A stretch of DNA of 64,000 nucleotides from CAVYOD01 sp963770045 (GTDB lineage: Bacteria; Acidobacteriota; Aminicenantia; Aminicenantales; CAVYOD01), in contig CAVYOD010000022.1 of assembly GCA_963770045.1 (NCBI GenBank), forward strand, positions 124,001-188,000, given 5' to 3'. Every line of letters starts with the position of its first letter. The first letter of the stretch is position 1. Made by a program: the position numbers and the translations under genes. Shown piece after piece: positions 42,710-52,595 of the stretch. A model generated the notes under the pieces. It worked only from the letters and a program-made list of their open reading frames with translations. It was not told the origin of the DNA and did not search any database.

Positions 42710-44017
42710 GTGAAAAACGTCCTCATCATGGGAGCAGCCGGACGCGACTTCCACAATTTCAACGTCTTTTTCAGAGGCAACGCAGATTATCGGGTCGTGG
42801 CTTTCACCGCCACCCAGATCCCGGATATTGAGGGAAGGAAATACCCGGCGGAGCTGGCCGGGAAGCTCTATCCCAAGGGAATCCCCATTTATGCGGAGTC
42901 GGAGCTCGACAGCCTGATCAAGAAGTTCAAGGTGGATGAAGTCGTCTTCGCCTACAGCGACGTGCCCCATGAGTACGTCATGCATAAGGCTTCTCAGGTC
43001 CACGCCGTCGGGGCGAGTTTTTGGCTTCTCGGCCCTGACGCGACCATGATCAAGAGCAAAAGACCCGTCGTCTCCGTCTGCGCGGTGCGAACGGGGTCTG
43101 GAAAGAGTCAGACCAGCCGCAGGGTAGCCCTCATCCTGAAAAAGATGGGAAAAAGAGTGGCGGCTATCCGGCACCCCATGCCCTACGGAGACCTGGTCAA
43201 GCAGAAAGTCCAGCGCTACGCGACCTACGCCGACCTCGACAAGTATGAATGCACGATCGAGGAACGGGAAGAGTACGAGCCCCACATCGACCACGGCATC
43301 ATCGTCTATGCCGGCGTCGACTACGGGGCCATCCTGCGCCAGGCTGAAAAAGAAGCCGACATCATCCTCTGGGACGGGGGCAACAACGATTTCTCATTTT
43401 ACAGGTCCGACCTGGAGATCGTGGTTGTCGACCCGCATCGGCCCGGCCATGAGCTTCTCTACCATCCCGGCGAGACAAACTTCCGCCGGGCCCAGGTCCT
43501 GGTCATCAACAAGCTCGACACGGCCAAGAAAGAGAATGTCGCCGTGGTGCTCGAAAACATCAAGAGGATCAACCCCAAGGCCACGGTCATCCGGGCCAAT
43601 TCCCCGATCGCCGTCAAGGACGGGGAACAGATCAGAGGAAAGACCGTTCTGGTCATCGAGGACGGCCCGACCTTAACTCACGGAGGAATGACCTATGGCG
43701 CGGGGATCGTCGCCGCCGAGAAGTTCGGAGCGGCCAAGATCGTCGACCCGAGACCTTATGCGGTGGGCAGCATCAAGGCCACTTTCCAGAAATACAGCCA
43801 CCTCGACCGGGTGCTCCCGGCCATGGGGTACGGCGAAAAGCAAACCGCCGAATTGGCAAAAACGATCGACAGAATCCCTTGCGACCTGGTCGTCAGCGGC
43901 ACCCCCATCAACCTTAACCGGATCATCAAAACCAGCAAGCCGTTGCTTCACGTCACCTACGAGCTCGAAGAGATTGGATCGCCGAATTTGAGGGAGGTTC
44001 TCAAGAAGTTCGCATGA
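42710..44017 (+). CDS. Cyclic 2,3-diphosphoglycerate synthetase-like GTPase (COG2403 type)
   Basis: A 435-residue protein. A Rossmann-like N-terminal domain (VLIMGAAGRDFHNFNVFF) is followed by a P-loop domain with CAVRTGSGKSQTSRRVALIL near residue 126 and VLVINKLDTAKKENV near residue 264, a G4-like NKLD motif. The layout matches proteins annotated as cDPG synthetase or predicted GTPase. Archaeal cDPGS makes a thermoprotective phosphoglycerate from 2,3-DPG; the bacterial relatives often adjoin carbamate kinase, as here, so the function may be different. The GTG start follows AAGGAG. It overlaps arcC by 4 bases. Confidence 0.8.
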   Translation: MKNVLIMGAAGRDFHNFNVFFRGNADYRVVAFTATQIPDIEGRKYPAELAGKLYPKGIPIYAESELDSLIKKFKVDEVVFAYSDVPHEYVMHKASQVHAVGASFWLLGPDATMIKSKRPVVSVCAVRTGSGKSQTSRRVALILKKMGKRVAAIRHPMPYGDLVKQKVQRYATYADLDKYECTIEEREEYEPHIDHGIIVYAGVDYGAILRQAEKEADIILWDGGNNDFSFYRSDLEIVVVDPHRPGHELLYHPGETNFRRAQVLVINKLDTAKKENVAVVLENIKRINPKATVIRANSPIAVKDGEQIRGKTVLVIEDGPTLTHGGMTYGAGIVAAEKFGAAKIVDPRPYAVGSIKATFQKYSHLDRVLPAMGYGEKQTAELAKTIDRIPCDLVVSGTPINLNRIIKTSKPLLHVTYELEEIGSPNLREVLKKFA

Positions 44018-44964
44018 GACGAAAGATCGCCCTGATCGCCTTCGGCGGAAACGCCATCCTCCCGGAGAACCAGCGGGGTCTCCAAGAGGAGCAGCTCCGC
44101 AACGCCGCCCAGGCATCGCAGCTGATGGTCCACATCGTCAAAAAGGGATATGAAGTGATCATCGTGCACGGCAATGGGCCCCAAGTCGGGAATCTGCTCA
44201 TTCAGATGGAGGAAGCGTGCACCAAGATCCCGCCCTTCTCCCTCGAAGTCTGCGACGCCATGACCGAAGGAAGCATGGGGTACATGCTCGAGAAAAGCCT
44301 CATCAATGAACTCCGCCGCAATTCCCTGGACAAGGAAGTGGCGAGCTTGATCACCCAGGTCATTGTCGACAAGAACGACCCGGCCTTTGACAATCCGACC
44401 AAGCCCGTCGGGCCATTTTACACAAAATACAGGGCCCACATTCTCGCCAGGGAAAAAAAGTGGGCGATGATCGAAGACGCCGGCCGGGGTTACCGGAAGG
44501 TCGTTCCCTCGCCCAAGCCTATTGACGTCGTCTCCAAGTGGATCATCCGGGACCTGGTCGAGGCGGGCAGGATCGTCATCGCCGCCGGCGGAGGAGGAAT
44601 CCCGATTGTGATAAACGGGCGCGGCCTCTTCCAGGGGGTCGAGGCCGTCATCGACAAAGATTACGCGGCCAGTCTCATCGCCCGTGAGGTCAAGGTCGAC
44701 CTCTTCATCATCCTGACCGGAATCGAACGCGTCTACCTGAATTTTGGGAAACCCGACCAGAAACCGATGCCCGTCATCACCGTGGAGGAAGCCAGGCGCT
44801 ATCTCGCCGAGGGCCAATTCCCGGCGGGTTCGATGGGTCCTAAGATTAGGGCGGCGATCGAATACATCGAGGCCGGAGGGAAAGAGGTCCTGATCACCTC
44901 GGCCAGTCATCTCAAAGCGGCACTGCTCAAGCGATCGGGGACAAGGATTGTGGTCACGCCCTAG
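44014..44964 (+). CDS. arcC: Carbamate kinase
   Basis: A 316-residue amino-acid-kinase-fold enzyme. IAFGGNAILPENQRG is the N-terminal phosphate site, VHGNGPQVGNLLIQ follows near residue 50, VIAAGGGGIPIVI is near residue 188, and DKDYAASLIA plus FPAGSMGPKIRAAI are family motifs. It makes ATP from carbamoyl phosphate and ADP. With ornithine carbamoyltransferase next to it, ATP can be formed from citrulline; an arginine deiminase gene is not in the window. It overlaps the cDPGS-like gene by ATGA. Confidence 0.95.
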   Translation: MRRKIALIAFGGNAILPENQRGLQEEQLRNAAQASQLMVHIVKKGYEVIIVHGNGPQVGNLLIQMEEACTKIPPFSLEVCDAMTEGSMGYMLEKSLINELRRNSLDKEVASLITQVIVDKNDPAFDNPTKPVGPFYTKYRAHILAREKKWAMIEDAGRGYRKVVPSPKPIDVVSKWIIRDLVEAGRIVIAAGGGGIPIVINGRGLFQGVEAVIDKDYAASLIAREVKVDLFIILTGIERVYLNFGKPDQKPMPVITVEEARRYLAEGQFPAGSMGPKIRAAIEYIEAGGKEVLITSASHLKAALLKRSGTRIVVTP

Positions 44965-44973
44965 GAGAAGGTC

Positions 44974-45897
<924 letters not shown>

Positions 45898-45898
45898 C

Positions 45899-47965
45899 AT
45901 GACCAACGACAACAAAACGACCAAAATAACCGACGACGATATCGCGTTCGCCGAAAAGGAACTCCGCCAAGTTACGCGGCCTCTGACTCTCCACGAGATC
46001 GCCCAAAAGCTGGCCTTTCAAAAGACGGCCAGTCAGAGAACCCAGGAGGTCAAGGTTTACGACCCCGATGGTCTCTACGAAGTCGGAGATTTCATCTACA
46101 AAGAATATGATGAACCCTTGACCGTGAGCAGCAAGACGGTCGAGCCCTTCAAGGGCGCGGTCGTCCTCAAGGTCGTCAACAAGCTCTTCTTCAAGAGCTT
46201 CAACTGCGAAATGATGGAAGTGGATTATGACGGGGGAGGGGTTTTCCGTAAGTACATCGACTATATGAAGAAAACCAAGACCCAGGTCTTGCTTCCCTCC
46301 AACTGTGACGGCCGGGGGGCTGTCCCCCAGAAGATCGGCAAGGAGGAAGACCCGCGGCTGACCGAGCTCCCGATGCCGGACAAAGACCTCAAGGCGATGG
46401 AGAAGAACCTGCGGGCCTCGCTCTCAAAATCGCCGAAATTCTTCGGCTGGAACGATTATTGGCAGCTCGCCGAGCGCCAGGTCCAGATCCCGGAAGAAAA
46501 GATCAAAGAGATCGAAGGCTCTTTCGAAGGCACAAAAGAATCCGTGACCACGGAGAGTCTGGTCCAGCGTTTTTTTGGCCTCGAACCTTCCCACGACCTG
46601 TTCGAGCTCCATTGCCTCAGCTTGAGCTACACCCTGGAAAAGAAATACAAGAAAGAATTCATCAGCATCTCCACGTCCAACTGGGGAAAATGGCACCTCA
46701 AGAAGATCCTGAACTCCCTGCCCGAAAATTTGCCTCTCTCGGCGCCACTGGCCAAGCTCCCGGAATATGAAGAGACGGAGAAACCAGAGATCAGCGGCGT
46801 CCACGATTTCCCCATCAAGGTTTACCTCAGCTGGCGCGAGATTCTCTCCGGCGGGATCAGGATTCCTCGGAGCCTGAACAAGGAGCTCTCCCACGCCCGC
46901 GAATTCAGCTTCACAGACCAGGATGACGGCAAGACCTATACTCTTTACTATTTCCCGACCCAGTGTTTCTTCCTGGGGTTGAAGGATTATTTTGCGACCA
47001 ACAACATTCCCCAGGGAGCCAGCCTGACCATCGAGCGCAAGGGCCCGGCGCAGTTCAATTTTTGGCTCAAAAAACAGAAAAAAAAGCTCTCCGTCGTGAA
47101 GCTGGCCTATGACCCCAAAGAGGACAGATTCAGTGACAGCGGCGAGGAGGCCTTCACCTACTCGCTCCCGAACAAGATCATCTATCTGGAAAAAGAAGTC
47201 CTGGCCAAGCTTTTTCCGCTCTATGAGCTTCGCTCAGACCTGAACTTGAAGGAGCTTCTGATCCTCATCTTCAAGGGTTTTGGTCTCCAGGGCAATATCT
47301 ACTCCCTCCATTATCTCCGCGCCTACCACCTGGTTGACGTCCTCAAAGAAACGACCATCGAAGACGTGGAATCCGTCCTCCTCAATCATCCTGAGTTCTC
47401 CAAATCGGAAAAGAAAAAGGGCATTTTCTACTACCAGGAGCCGGAGGAAATCAAAGTCGAAGAGGCGTATGAGCTGGGGCTGGAGATTACACCCGAGGTT
47501 CCACTCGAGGGACTGCCCGAGGAAGCCGTGGAAATGACCGCGGCCGAAGCCCGGGCCGAAACCAGAGAAGCCGAAGCGGCGCGGGTTCCCCCCGTGGTCG
47601 TGCCCGAGAAGATCAAGATCGAAATCCCACCTCCGCCGAAAAAAGAAAAGCCGGTCAAAAAAAAGAAAGCCAAAATCGAGGGCGAAAAGGCCCCCCGGTT
47701 GAGAAAGAGCGAAAAGCGTTTCATCGAAGAAAAAATCGAGATCGAAGAATCCGAGCAGGAAGCCCTGTCCGCGCTCAAAGAGGAAGAAGGGGAAGAAGAA
47801 GTCAAGGTCGAAAAGAAAGTCGAAAAGAAAGAACCGGTCGAGGCTCCGGAGCCGGCGGCTGAAGCGGCCCCCCCCGCCCCGGGCGAGCCTTCTTTTGGCA
47901 TCTTCGCCGAAAAGCTCAAATCCGCTCTGACCAAAAAACAAAAAGACGAAGACAAGAAAAAATAG
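45899..47965 (+). CDS. Unknown 688-residue protein with charged C-terminal tail
   Basis: I do not recognise this family. Residues ~10-70 (DDIAFAEKELRQVTRPLTLHEIAQKL then LYEVGDFIYKEYDEPL) look like a small helix-turn-helix or winged helix. Residues 80-500 are mixed alpha/beta without membrane helices or signal peptide. From ~500 a low-complexity tail of Glu, Lys, Ala and Pro follows (PPPPKKEKPVKKKKAK, EEEGEEEVKVEKKVEKKE), ending in a short predicted helix (FGIFAEKLKSALTKKQ). It starts one base after argF and ends the operon. DNA- or RNA-binding is plausible but unproven. Confidence 0.85.
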   Translation: MTNDNKTTKITDDDIAFAEKELRQVTRPLTLHEIAQKLAFQKTASQRTQEVKVYDPDGLYEVGDFIYKEYDEPLTVSSKTVEPFKGAVVLKVVNKLFFKSFNCEMMEVDYDGGGVFRKYIDYMKKTKTQVLLPSNCDGRGAVPQKIGKEEDPRLTELPMPDKDLKAMEKNLRASLSKSPKFFGWNDYWQLAERQVQIPEEKIKEIEGSFEGTKESVTTESLVQRFFGLEPSHDLFELHCLSLSYTLEKKYKKEFISISTSNWGKWHLKKILNSLPENLPLSAPLAKLPEYEETEKPEISGVHDFPIKVYLSWREILSGGIRIPRSLNKELSHAREFSFTDQDDGKTYTLYYFPTQCFFLGLKDYFATNNIPQGASLTIERKGPAQFNFWLKKQKKKLSVVKLAYDPKEDRFSDSGEEAFTYSLPNKIIYLEKEVLAKLFPLYELRSDLNLKELLILIFKGFGLQGNIYSLHYLRAYHLVDVLKETTIEDVESVLLNHPEFSKSEKKKGIFYYQEPEEIKVEEAYELGLEITPEVPLEGLPEEAVEMTAAEARAETREAEAARVPPVVVPEKIKIEIPPPPKKEKPVKKKKAKIEGEKAPRLRKSEKRFIEEKIEIEESEQEALSALKEEEGEEEVKVEKKVEKKEPVEAPEPAAEAAPPAPGEPSFGIFAEKLKSALTKKQKDEDKKK

Positions 47966-47968
47966 GGG

Positions 47969-47988
47969 TCTGAGCCCTCCGGCTCAGA
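47969..47988. terminator. Two-way hairpin between convergent genes
   Basis: TCTGAGCC and GGCTCAGA pair around a CTCC loop. The hairpin overlaps the end of the minus-strand SelB-like gene and follows the plus-strand operon by 3 bases. There is no strong U run, so ending may depend on other factors. Confidence 0.45.
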
Positions 47989-49069
47989 GAATTTCCCGTG
48001 TCGGGCCCTGGCGACGGGTCACTCCCATCTCGTCCAGAAGTTCCAAAATCGGAATCGCGTACTTGCGGGTCAAGCCGGTCATCTTTTTAAACTCGGCCAC
48101 CGACAGTTCTTTCCGGCCCAGCGCCCTGATCTTTCGGATGACCTCTTCCAGCCAGCCGGCTTGGAGCATGAAACCGTCTTTGCCTTGGACGACTTTTTTG
48201 CGCTCGACCAGAAGGGCCAGAAGCTTCTGGGCCTCGGAAGGTCGAAGCTTGAACTCTTTTTGGATCTCCTCTAGGGAGACAAATTGAAATTCACCCCGGA
48301 AATACATCCCCTCCATTTTTTCGAGCAGCCCCTCTTCCCTGGGCGTGAGCTTGATTTCGAAGCCGGAAAGAAAGAAGAGGGAGCCCGACTCCTTGATCGC
48401 ACCTTCCCGCGCGAGATAGCGCAACGCCAGGGAGAGGACCTTGGGCGGAACGTCGAAACGCTTCTGAACCCTGTCCAGTGAGAGGCCCCTCTCGCCCGGA
48501 TGTTTCTGATGATAAAGGGAGAAAAACTCCCGGATCTTCTCACAGAGCAGCGACAGGCTTTCCTGGGAGAAAAGCAAGAGGGGTGAAAAGGAGAGGATCT
48601 TGACCCTGCCCTCGGCTTCGAGTTCTTGGCTGATCCGGTCGAGCTGGGTTCGGCTCAAGCGGCAAAAATCAAAGATGTCTCGTTCCCTCAATCCCTTGAA
48701 GCCCTCTCTCCGGCAGAGGGCGAGAATCATCTCCTTTTCTTCCCCCGTTAACTCCCTGAGAAAAGCGACCCGTTTGGCCAGCTGGCTCTTCTTGATCTCG
48801 GCAGAAAACGGGTCAAGGACGGTCCCCTGACCAAGGATTTCCTGAGCCTCTCGAGACACCACATCAAAGCCGTCTCCCCATTTCAAAGAGAAAGGAAGGG
48901 GAGCCGAAACGCGGGCAAAGAAAGGGCCTGCCTTTGGTTGGCCCCGAGAAGGATAAAAATCGAACCCGGCCGCGTATCTTTTGCCCTGCACGATGAGCCC
49001 GGCCTCCAAGGATCCCTCGCCGGCCAGGCGGGACAAAATCACGGCCGCATCGAAAAATCGCATCTTCAT
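47984..49069 (-). CDS. Stand-alone SelB C-terminal-type winged-helix protein without GTPase domain
   Basis: A 361-residue protein that resembles only the C-terminal half of the selenocysteine elongation factor SelB. The first ~95 residues look like SelB domain III, ending in LGQGTVLDPFSAEIKK, which matches the IGGGxVLDP junction. Four winged helices follow, with the SelB marks YHQKHPGERGLSLDRVQ near residue 190 and ELSVAEFKKMTGLTRKYAIP plus LLDEMGVTRRQG near the end. The GTP-binding domain is missing. Its ATG overlaps the rnr stop by 4 bases, so no upstream part was lost here by a frameshift. Binding of a SECIS-like RNA or another RNA is inferred. Confidence 0.7.
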   Translation of the reverse strand: MKMRFFDAAVILSRLAGEGSLEAGLIVQGKRYAAGFDFYPSRGQPKAGPFFARVSAPLPFSLKWGDGFDVVSREAQEILGQGTVLDPFSAEIKKSQLAKRVAFLRELTGEEKEMILALCRREGFKGLRERDIFDFCRLSRTQLDRISQELEAEGRVKILSFSPLLLFSQESLSLLCEKIREFFSLYHQKHPGERGLSLDRVQKRFDVPPKVLSLALRYLAREGAIKESGSLFFLSGFEIKLTPREEGLLEKMEGMYFRGEFQFVSLEEIQKEFKLRPSEAQKLLALLVERKKVVQGKDGFMLQAGWLEEVIRKIRALGRKELSVAEFKKMTGLTRKYAIPILELLDEMGVTRRQGPTREIL

Positions 49070-51132
49070 CGGGACCCAGCCTCTTGTTCGGAGCTCAATG
49101 AGAAAGTCAGCCTCCTCTGGAGAGGGTCCACCGCCGCCAGAATGACCCGCAGGCGTTGGCCGAGCTCGAAGCGCTGCCCGCCACGCCTGGCGCGGCCGGC
49201 CGGCCTCGACCGCACGCGCAGAGAGCCCCTCTCGACCGCGCTCTGAGGGAGAAGACCATCGACAAAATAGCCATCCAGCTCGACCACAAATCCGGCCTTG
49301 GCTCGATCCACGATCAGGCCTTCAAATTCATCGCCAAGCCTCTCTTTGAGCAAACGGAGGATGCGCCACTCCACGAGTGCCTTCTCGGCCTCGTCGGCGT
49401 TTCTCTCCCTCCGAGAGGACTGAAGGGCGATGGCCTCGAGAGGAAGCCGGGCGGGTTTTTTGCCTTCCAGGGCCCTTTTCAAGATCCGGTGGACGACGAG
49501 GTCCGGGTAGCGCCTGATCGGGGAGGTAAAGTGCGTGTAGTTTTTCTTGGCCAGTCCGTAGTGCCCGACGTTCCGCTCCGAGTAGACGGCTAATTTCAGC
49601 GCCCTCAAGACAAGGATATTGACAAACTTTTCCACGGGCTTGCCTTTTACGGCCGAAAGGACGCGCTGCAGGTCGCTCGACTCGATCGTCCCCGCTTCTG
49701 GCAGGAGTAAGCCGAAGTGGGTGAGGGCCTCCCTGAGCTCGGCCAGGTCGGCCGGGGACGGCCTGGGGTGGATCCGGTAAACGGCCGGGAGACCTTTCTC
49801 CACGAAGTATGTGGCCACGGCCACATTGGCGGCGACCATGAATTCTTCGATCAACTGATGGGCTTCATTTCTTTCCAGCGTGGCCACAGACTGCAGGCGG
49901 CCCGCTTTGTAGATGAGCTCAGGCTCGAGGATATCAAAGTCAAGGCTCCCCTCCCGGTTGCGTTTCTTCCGCAAACTCCGGGCCAAGTCCCGCATCATGA
50001 GGAGATCGGAAACAAGCGCCGCGTACTTCCGCTTCTCTTCCTTATCGCCCTCCAGAATTTTGAAGACCGAGGTGTAGGTCATTCTCTCCGCGGTTTGAAT
50101 GAGCGAAGGAAAGAATTCCACGCTTTGAACTTCCGCCGACTCATCGAACTCGAGCAAGACCGAAACAGTCAGCCGGGGCACCTTCGGTCTCAGACTGCAG
50201 ATGTCATTGGACAGCCTCTCGGGAAGCATCGGGAGGGTCAAGTCAGGAAAGTACACGCTGGTTCCCCTCTCGTAGGCCTCACCATCGAGGGCGGACTTTT
50301 CCGGCACATAATGCGAGACATCGGCAATATGGACGCCCAGGAGATGCCGCGTCCGTCCGATCCTTTTGATGCTCACGGCATCATCAAAGTCCTGCGCGTC
50401 CTCGCCGTCGATCGTCATCGTCGTCCAGTCGCGGAGGTCTCTTCTCCCCTTGAGCTCCGCAGGGAGCTCCCCGGGGATAAGCTCGGCTTCCGCCAAAGCC
50501 CCGCGAGAGAAACGGGTCGCGAGATTATGGTTGCGGATGATGACCTGGGTGTCCACTCCAGGGTCATCGGGCTTTCCGAGGACCTTTTTCAGAACCTTTG
50601 TCTCTCTGTCCACTTCGATGATCGTCCCGGCTTGGAGACGGACCTTCTCTTTCATCCGCAGGGGAATTTCTTCGGCGAAAGGACCTTCCAGAGGGCGGAA
50701 AAACGGGAGGCCATAGCTCTCCTGATAGAGCCCGAGGAGCGTGTCCCGCCCCTTTCTGGCGATTTTGACGACCTTTCCTTCGGGCTTTCCCCGCCGTCCC
50801 TCTTCCCTGACAACCAGCTCGACGGTGTCCCCCTGGAGGGCGCCGCCAAGGTCGCGGCCCGGGATGAAGATGTCGCCGCCCTTCCCCGACTCCGGTGTCA
50901 CAAATCCGAAGCCCGGAAGGACCGTGACAAGCTCGCCCTTGAGGATCCTGGAGCTCGGGGCCAGAAAATATCGTCTCTTCAGCCGCATGAGAATTCCCTG
51001 GCTCTCCATCTCCTTCAGCTGCTCCAGGAGCTTCCTCCTGTCGCGCCGCGAAACCCGGATGGCGCCGGCGATCCTGGGGAGGCTCAACCCCCCTTTGGTT
51101 CTTTTGAGCAGGGAAATAATCCGTTTTTCCAT
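49066..51132 (-). CDS. rnr: Ribonuclease R
   Basis: A 688-residue 3'-to-5' exoribonuclease. An N-terminal winged helix (LLKRTKGGLSLPRIAGAIRV) is followed by cold-shock domains (~60-190), the RNB catalytic domain with TIDGEDAQDFDDAVSI near residue 240 and VSHYVPEKSALDGEAYERGTS, and a C-terminal S1 domain (~600-670). ALKLAVYSERNVGHYGLAKK and NYTHFTSPIRRYPDLVVHR are typical RNase II family marks. It degrades structured RNA. It is followed by the SelB-like gene with a 4-base overlap. Confidence 0.95.
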   Translation of the reverse strand: MEKRIISLLKRTKGGLSLPRIAGAIRVSRRDRRKLLEQLKEMESQGILMRLKRRYFLAPSSRILKGELVTVLPGFGFVTPESGKGGDIFIPGRDLGGALQGDTVELVVREEGRRGKPEGKVVKIARKGRDTLLGLYQESYGLPFFRPLEGPFAEEIPLRMKEKVRLQAGTIIEVDRETKVLKKVLGKPDDPGVDTQVIIRNHNLATRFSRGALAEAELIPGELPAELKGRRDLRDWTTMTIDGEDAQDFDDAVSIKRIGRTRHLLGVHIADVSHYVPEKSALDGEAYERGTSVYFPDLTLPMLPERLSNDICSLRPKVPRLTVSVLLEFDESAEVQSVEFFPSLIQTAERMTYTSVFKILEGDKEEKRKYAALVSDLLMMRDLARSLRKKRNREGSLDFDILEPELIYKAGRLQSVATLERNEAHQLIEEFMVAANVAVATYFVEKGLPAVYRIHPRPSPADLAELREALTHFGLLLPEAGTIESSDLQRVLSAVKGKPVEKFVNILVLRALKLAVYSERNVGHYGLAKKNYTHFTSPIRRYPDLVVHRILKRALEGKKPARLPLEAIALQSSRRERNADEAEKALVEWRILRLLKERLGDEFEGLIVDRAKAGFVVELDGYFVDGLLPQSAVERGSLRVRSRPAGRARRGGQRFELGQRLRVILAAVDPLQRRLTFSLSSEQEAGSR

Positions 51133-51139
51133 CTTCGCC

Positions 51140-51781
51140 TCAATAGTAAAAAAGGGAGAGGTGAGGAATCATGTGCTCATCGCGAAGACATTTGATGACT
51201 TTAGTCCTCAAGATGCTTTCGAGTTCATCCTTTTTTCGGACCCCGGATTCTGACCGGATTTCGTCAGCCAGGCGCTGTCTGAACTCAAGCGGAGAGCCGC
51301 AAAAGAGCCTTTCTTCGACTTCCTCTTCGAGCGTTTCCAGCTTTTCTTCCTCGACCTCGGCCAGGGAAAGGAGCTCTCTTGCCTGCTCGAAGAGCGGCCG
51401 CAGGTAGGCGACCTGGGACGGCAGACGGTCCAGGAATCTCTGAACCTCCGTTCTCAATTTGGCAGCTTTCCGAAGCCTCGCGTTGACCTTATGAGTGCGG
51501 CCGACGCGACGCTCACGGTGCTGGGCAAAGGCCCTGAGGACCTCGGGCTCGCAATAGGCCAGAGTCTGAACCTTGGACCGCGGCTGCGGCTTTCTCTGGC
51601 CTGAAGAAAAAGATCTCTCGATCCCCTCCAGCACCATCTGGAGGGGGATCCCCATCCGCTCCCAACCCGCCACAAGAGCCACGTCCTTGGAGGAAAGAAA
51701 GAACGGAGCGCCGCGGCGCTCCAAAAACGCCCGGGCGATGGTCTGAAAATAGCGGCTTCTGGCCTTATCCAATTCTTCCAT
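51140..51781 (-). CDS. Unknown 213-residue helical protein
   Basis: No family is recognised. The protein is soluble and mainly helical. A short compact part (1-65, ARAFLERRGAPFFLSSKDVALVAGWERMGIP) resembles the replication-associated or DnaD-type helical starts only vaguely. Basic and acidic helices follow (EEEKLETLEEEVEERLF), and the end is HMIPHLSLFYY. It lies 7 bases before rnr and 22 bases after coaX, so it is co-transcribed with both. Its steady codon use and tight spacing support a real gene. Confidence 0.8.
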   Translation of the reverse strand: MEELDKARSRYFQTIARAFLERRGAPFFLSSKDVALVAGWERMGIPLQMVLEGIERSFSSGQRKPQPRSKVQTLAYCEPEVLRAFAQHRERRVGRTHKVNARLRKAAKLRTEVQRFLDRLPSQVAYLRPLFEQARELLSLAEVEEEKLETLEEEVEERLFCGSPLEFRQRLADEIRSESGVRKKDELESILRTKVIKCLRDEHMIPHLSLFYY

Positions 51782-51803
51782 GGCGACTGATTGGCTCCGG
51801 GTC

Positions 51804-52574
51804 TCAGGTCTGGTTCTTCTCGTAGATCATCCGGAGGCCTTCGAGCACCAGGTTCGGTTCGCAGGCGTCGATGGCGCTGACTTCGGGTGCGATCTGGGAC
51901 GCGAATCCTCCCGTGGCGATGACCTTGATCTTCTCCCCCTCCAGCTCCTTCTTGATTTCGGCGATGATGTTCGAGACCAGCCCCACATAGCCGAAATAGA
52001 GCCCCGACTGCATGCTGGCCACGGTCGTACGGCCGATCGCTTTCTTAGGGACTTTGATCTCGATCCGAGGCAGCTTGGCCGTGCGAAGAGAGAGCGCTTC
52101 GGCTGAAATCTGGATCCCGGGCGCGATGGCGCCTCCGAGGTATTCCCCTCGGGCCGTCACGGCGTCGAATGTCGTGGCCGTACCAAAGTCGACGATGATG
52201 CAGGGACCGCCGTACTTTTCATAGGCCGCGAGAGAGGCGACCACCCGGTCCGCCCCAACCTCGAGCGGACTTTCATAGAGGATGGGCATCCCGGTCCTGA
52301 GGCCAGGCCCCACGACCAGAGCTTTCACCTTGAAAAGATTCTGGCTCAGGGTCTGGAAGATCGGGGTCAGGGGAGGGACAACGCTGGAAATAATGACCGC
52401 ATCGATGTCCCCGGCGCTCAGGTTGGAAAACCGGAGGAGGTTGAGAAGGTCGAGGCCGTACTCGTCGCAGGTCTTGTCTTTTTCGGTCCGGATCTTCCAA
52501 TCCCTGAGCAGGGTCTTGGCGTCGAAAACGCCAATGGCCACGGTCGTGTTCCCGATGTCGGCAGCCAGAAGCAT
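51804..52574 (-). CDS. coaX: Type III pantothenate kinase
   Basis: A 256-residue ASKHA-fold kinase. MLLAADIGNTTVAIGVFD is the phosphate-1 site, GPGLRTGMPILYESPLEVGADRV near residue 93 contains the family GADR motif, and IIVDFGTATTFDAV near residue 126 is phosphate-2. GGAIAPGIQISAEALSLRTAKLP is the usual substrate segment. It carries out the first step of coenzyme A synthesis and is not feedback-inhibited. It follows birA by 21 bases, a common pairing. Confidence 0.95.
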   Translation of the reverse strand: MLLAADIGNTTVAIGVFDAKTLLRDWKIRTEKDKTCDEYGLDLLNLLRFSNLSAGDIDAVIISSVVPPLTPIFQTLSQNLFKVKALVVGPGLRTGMPILYESPLEVGADRVVASLAAYEKYGGPCIIVDFGTATTFDAVTARGEYLGGAIAPGIQISAEALSLRTAKLPRIEIKVPKKAIGRTTVASMQSGLYFGYVGLVSNIIAEIKKELEGEKIKVIATGGFASQIAPEVSAIDACEPNLVLEGLRMIYEKNQT

Positions 52575-52595
52575 GGAGCCCTCCTTAATCCTCTC

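Noticed and set aside
47984..51132. A complete selB gene broken by frameshift
   Set aside because: The region upstream of the SelB-like start is rnr, with intact RNase R motifs and a 4-base overlap, leaving no place for a GTPase domain.
49717..51195. 492-residue open frame on the plus strand
   Set aside because: Antisense to rnr, whose RNB and S1 motifs are intact.
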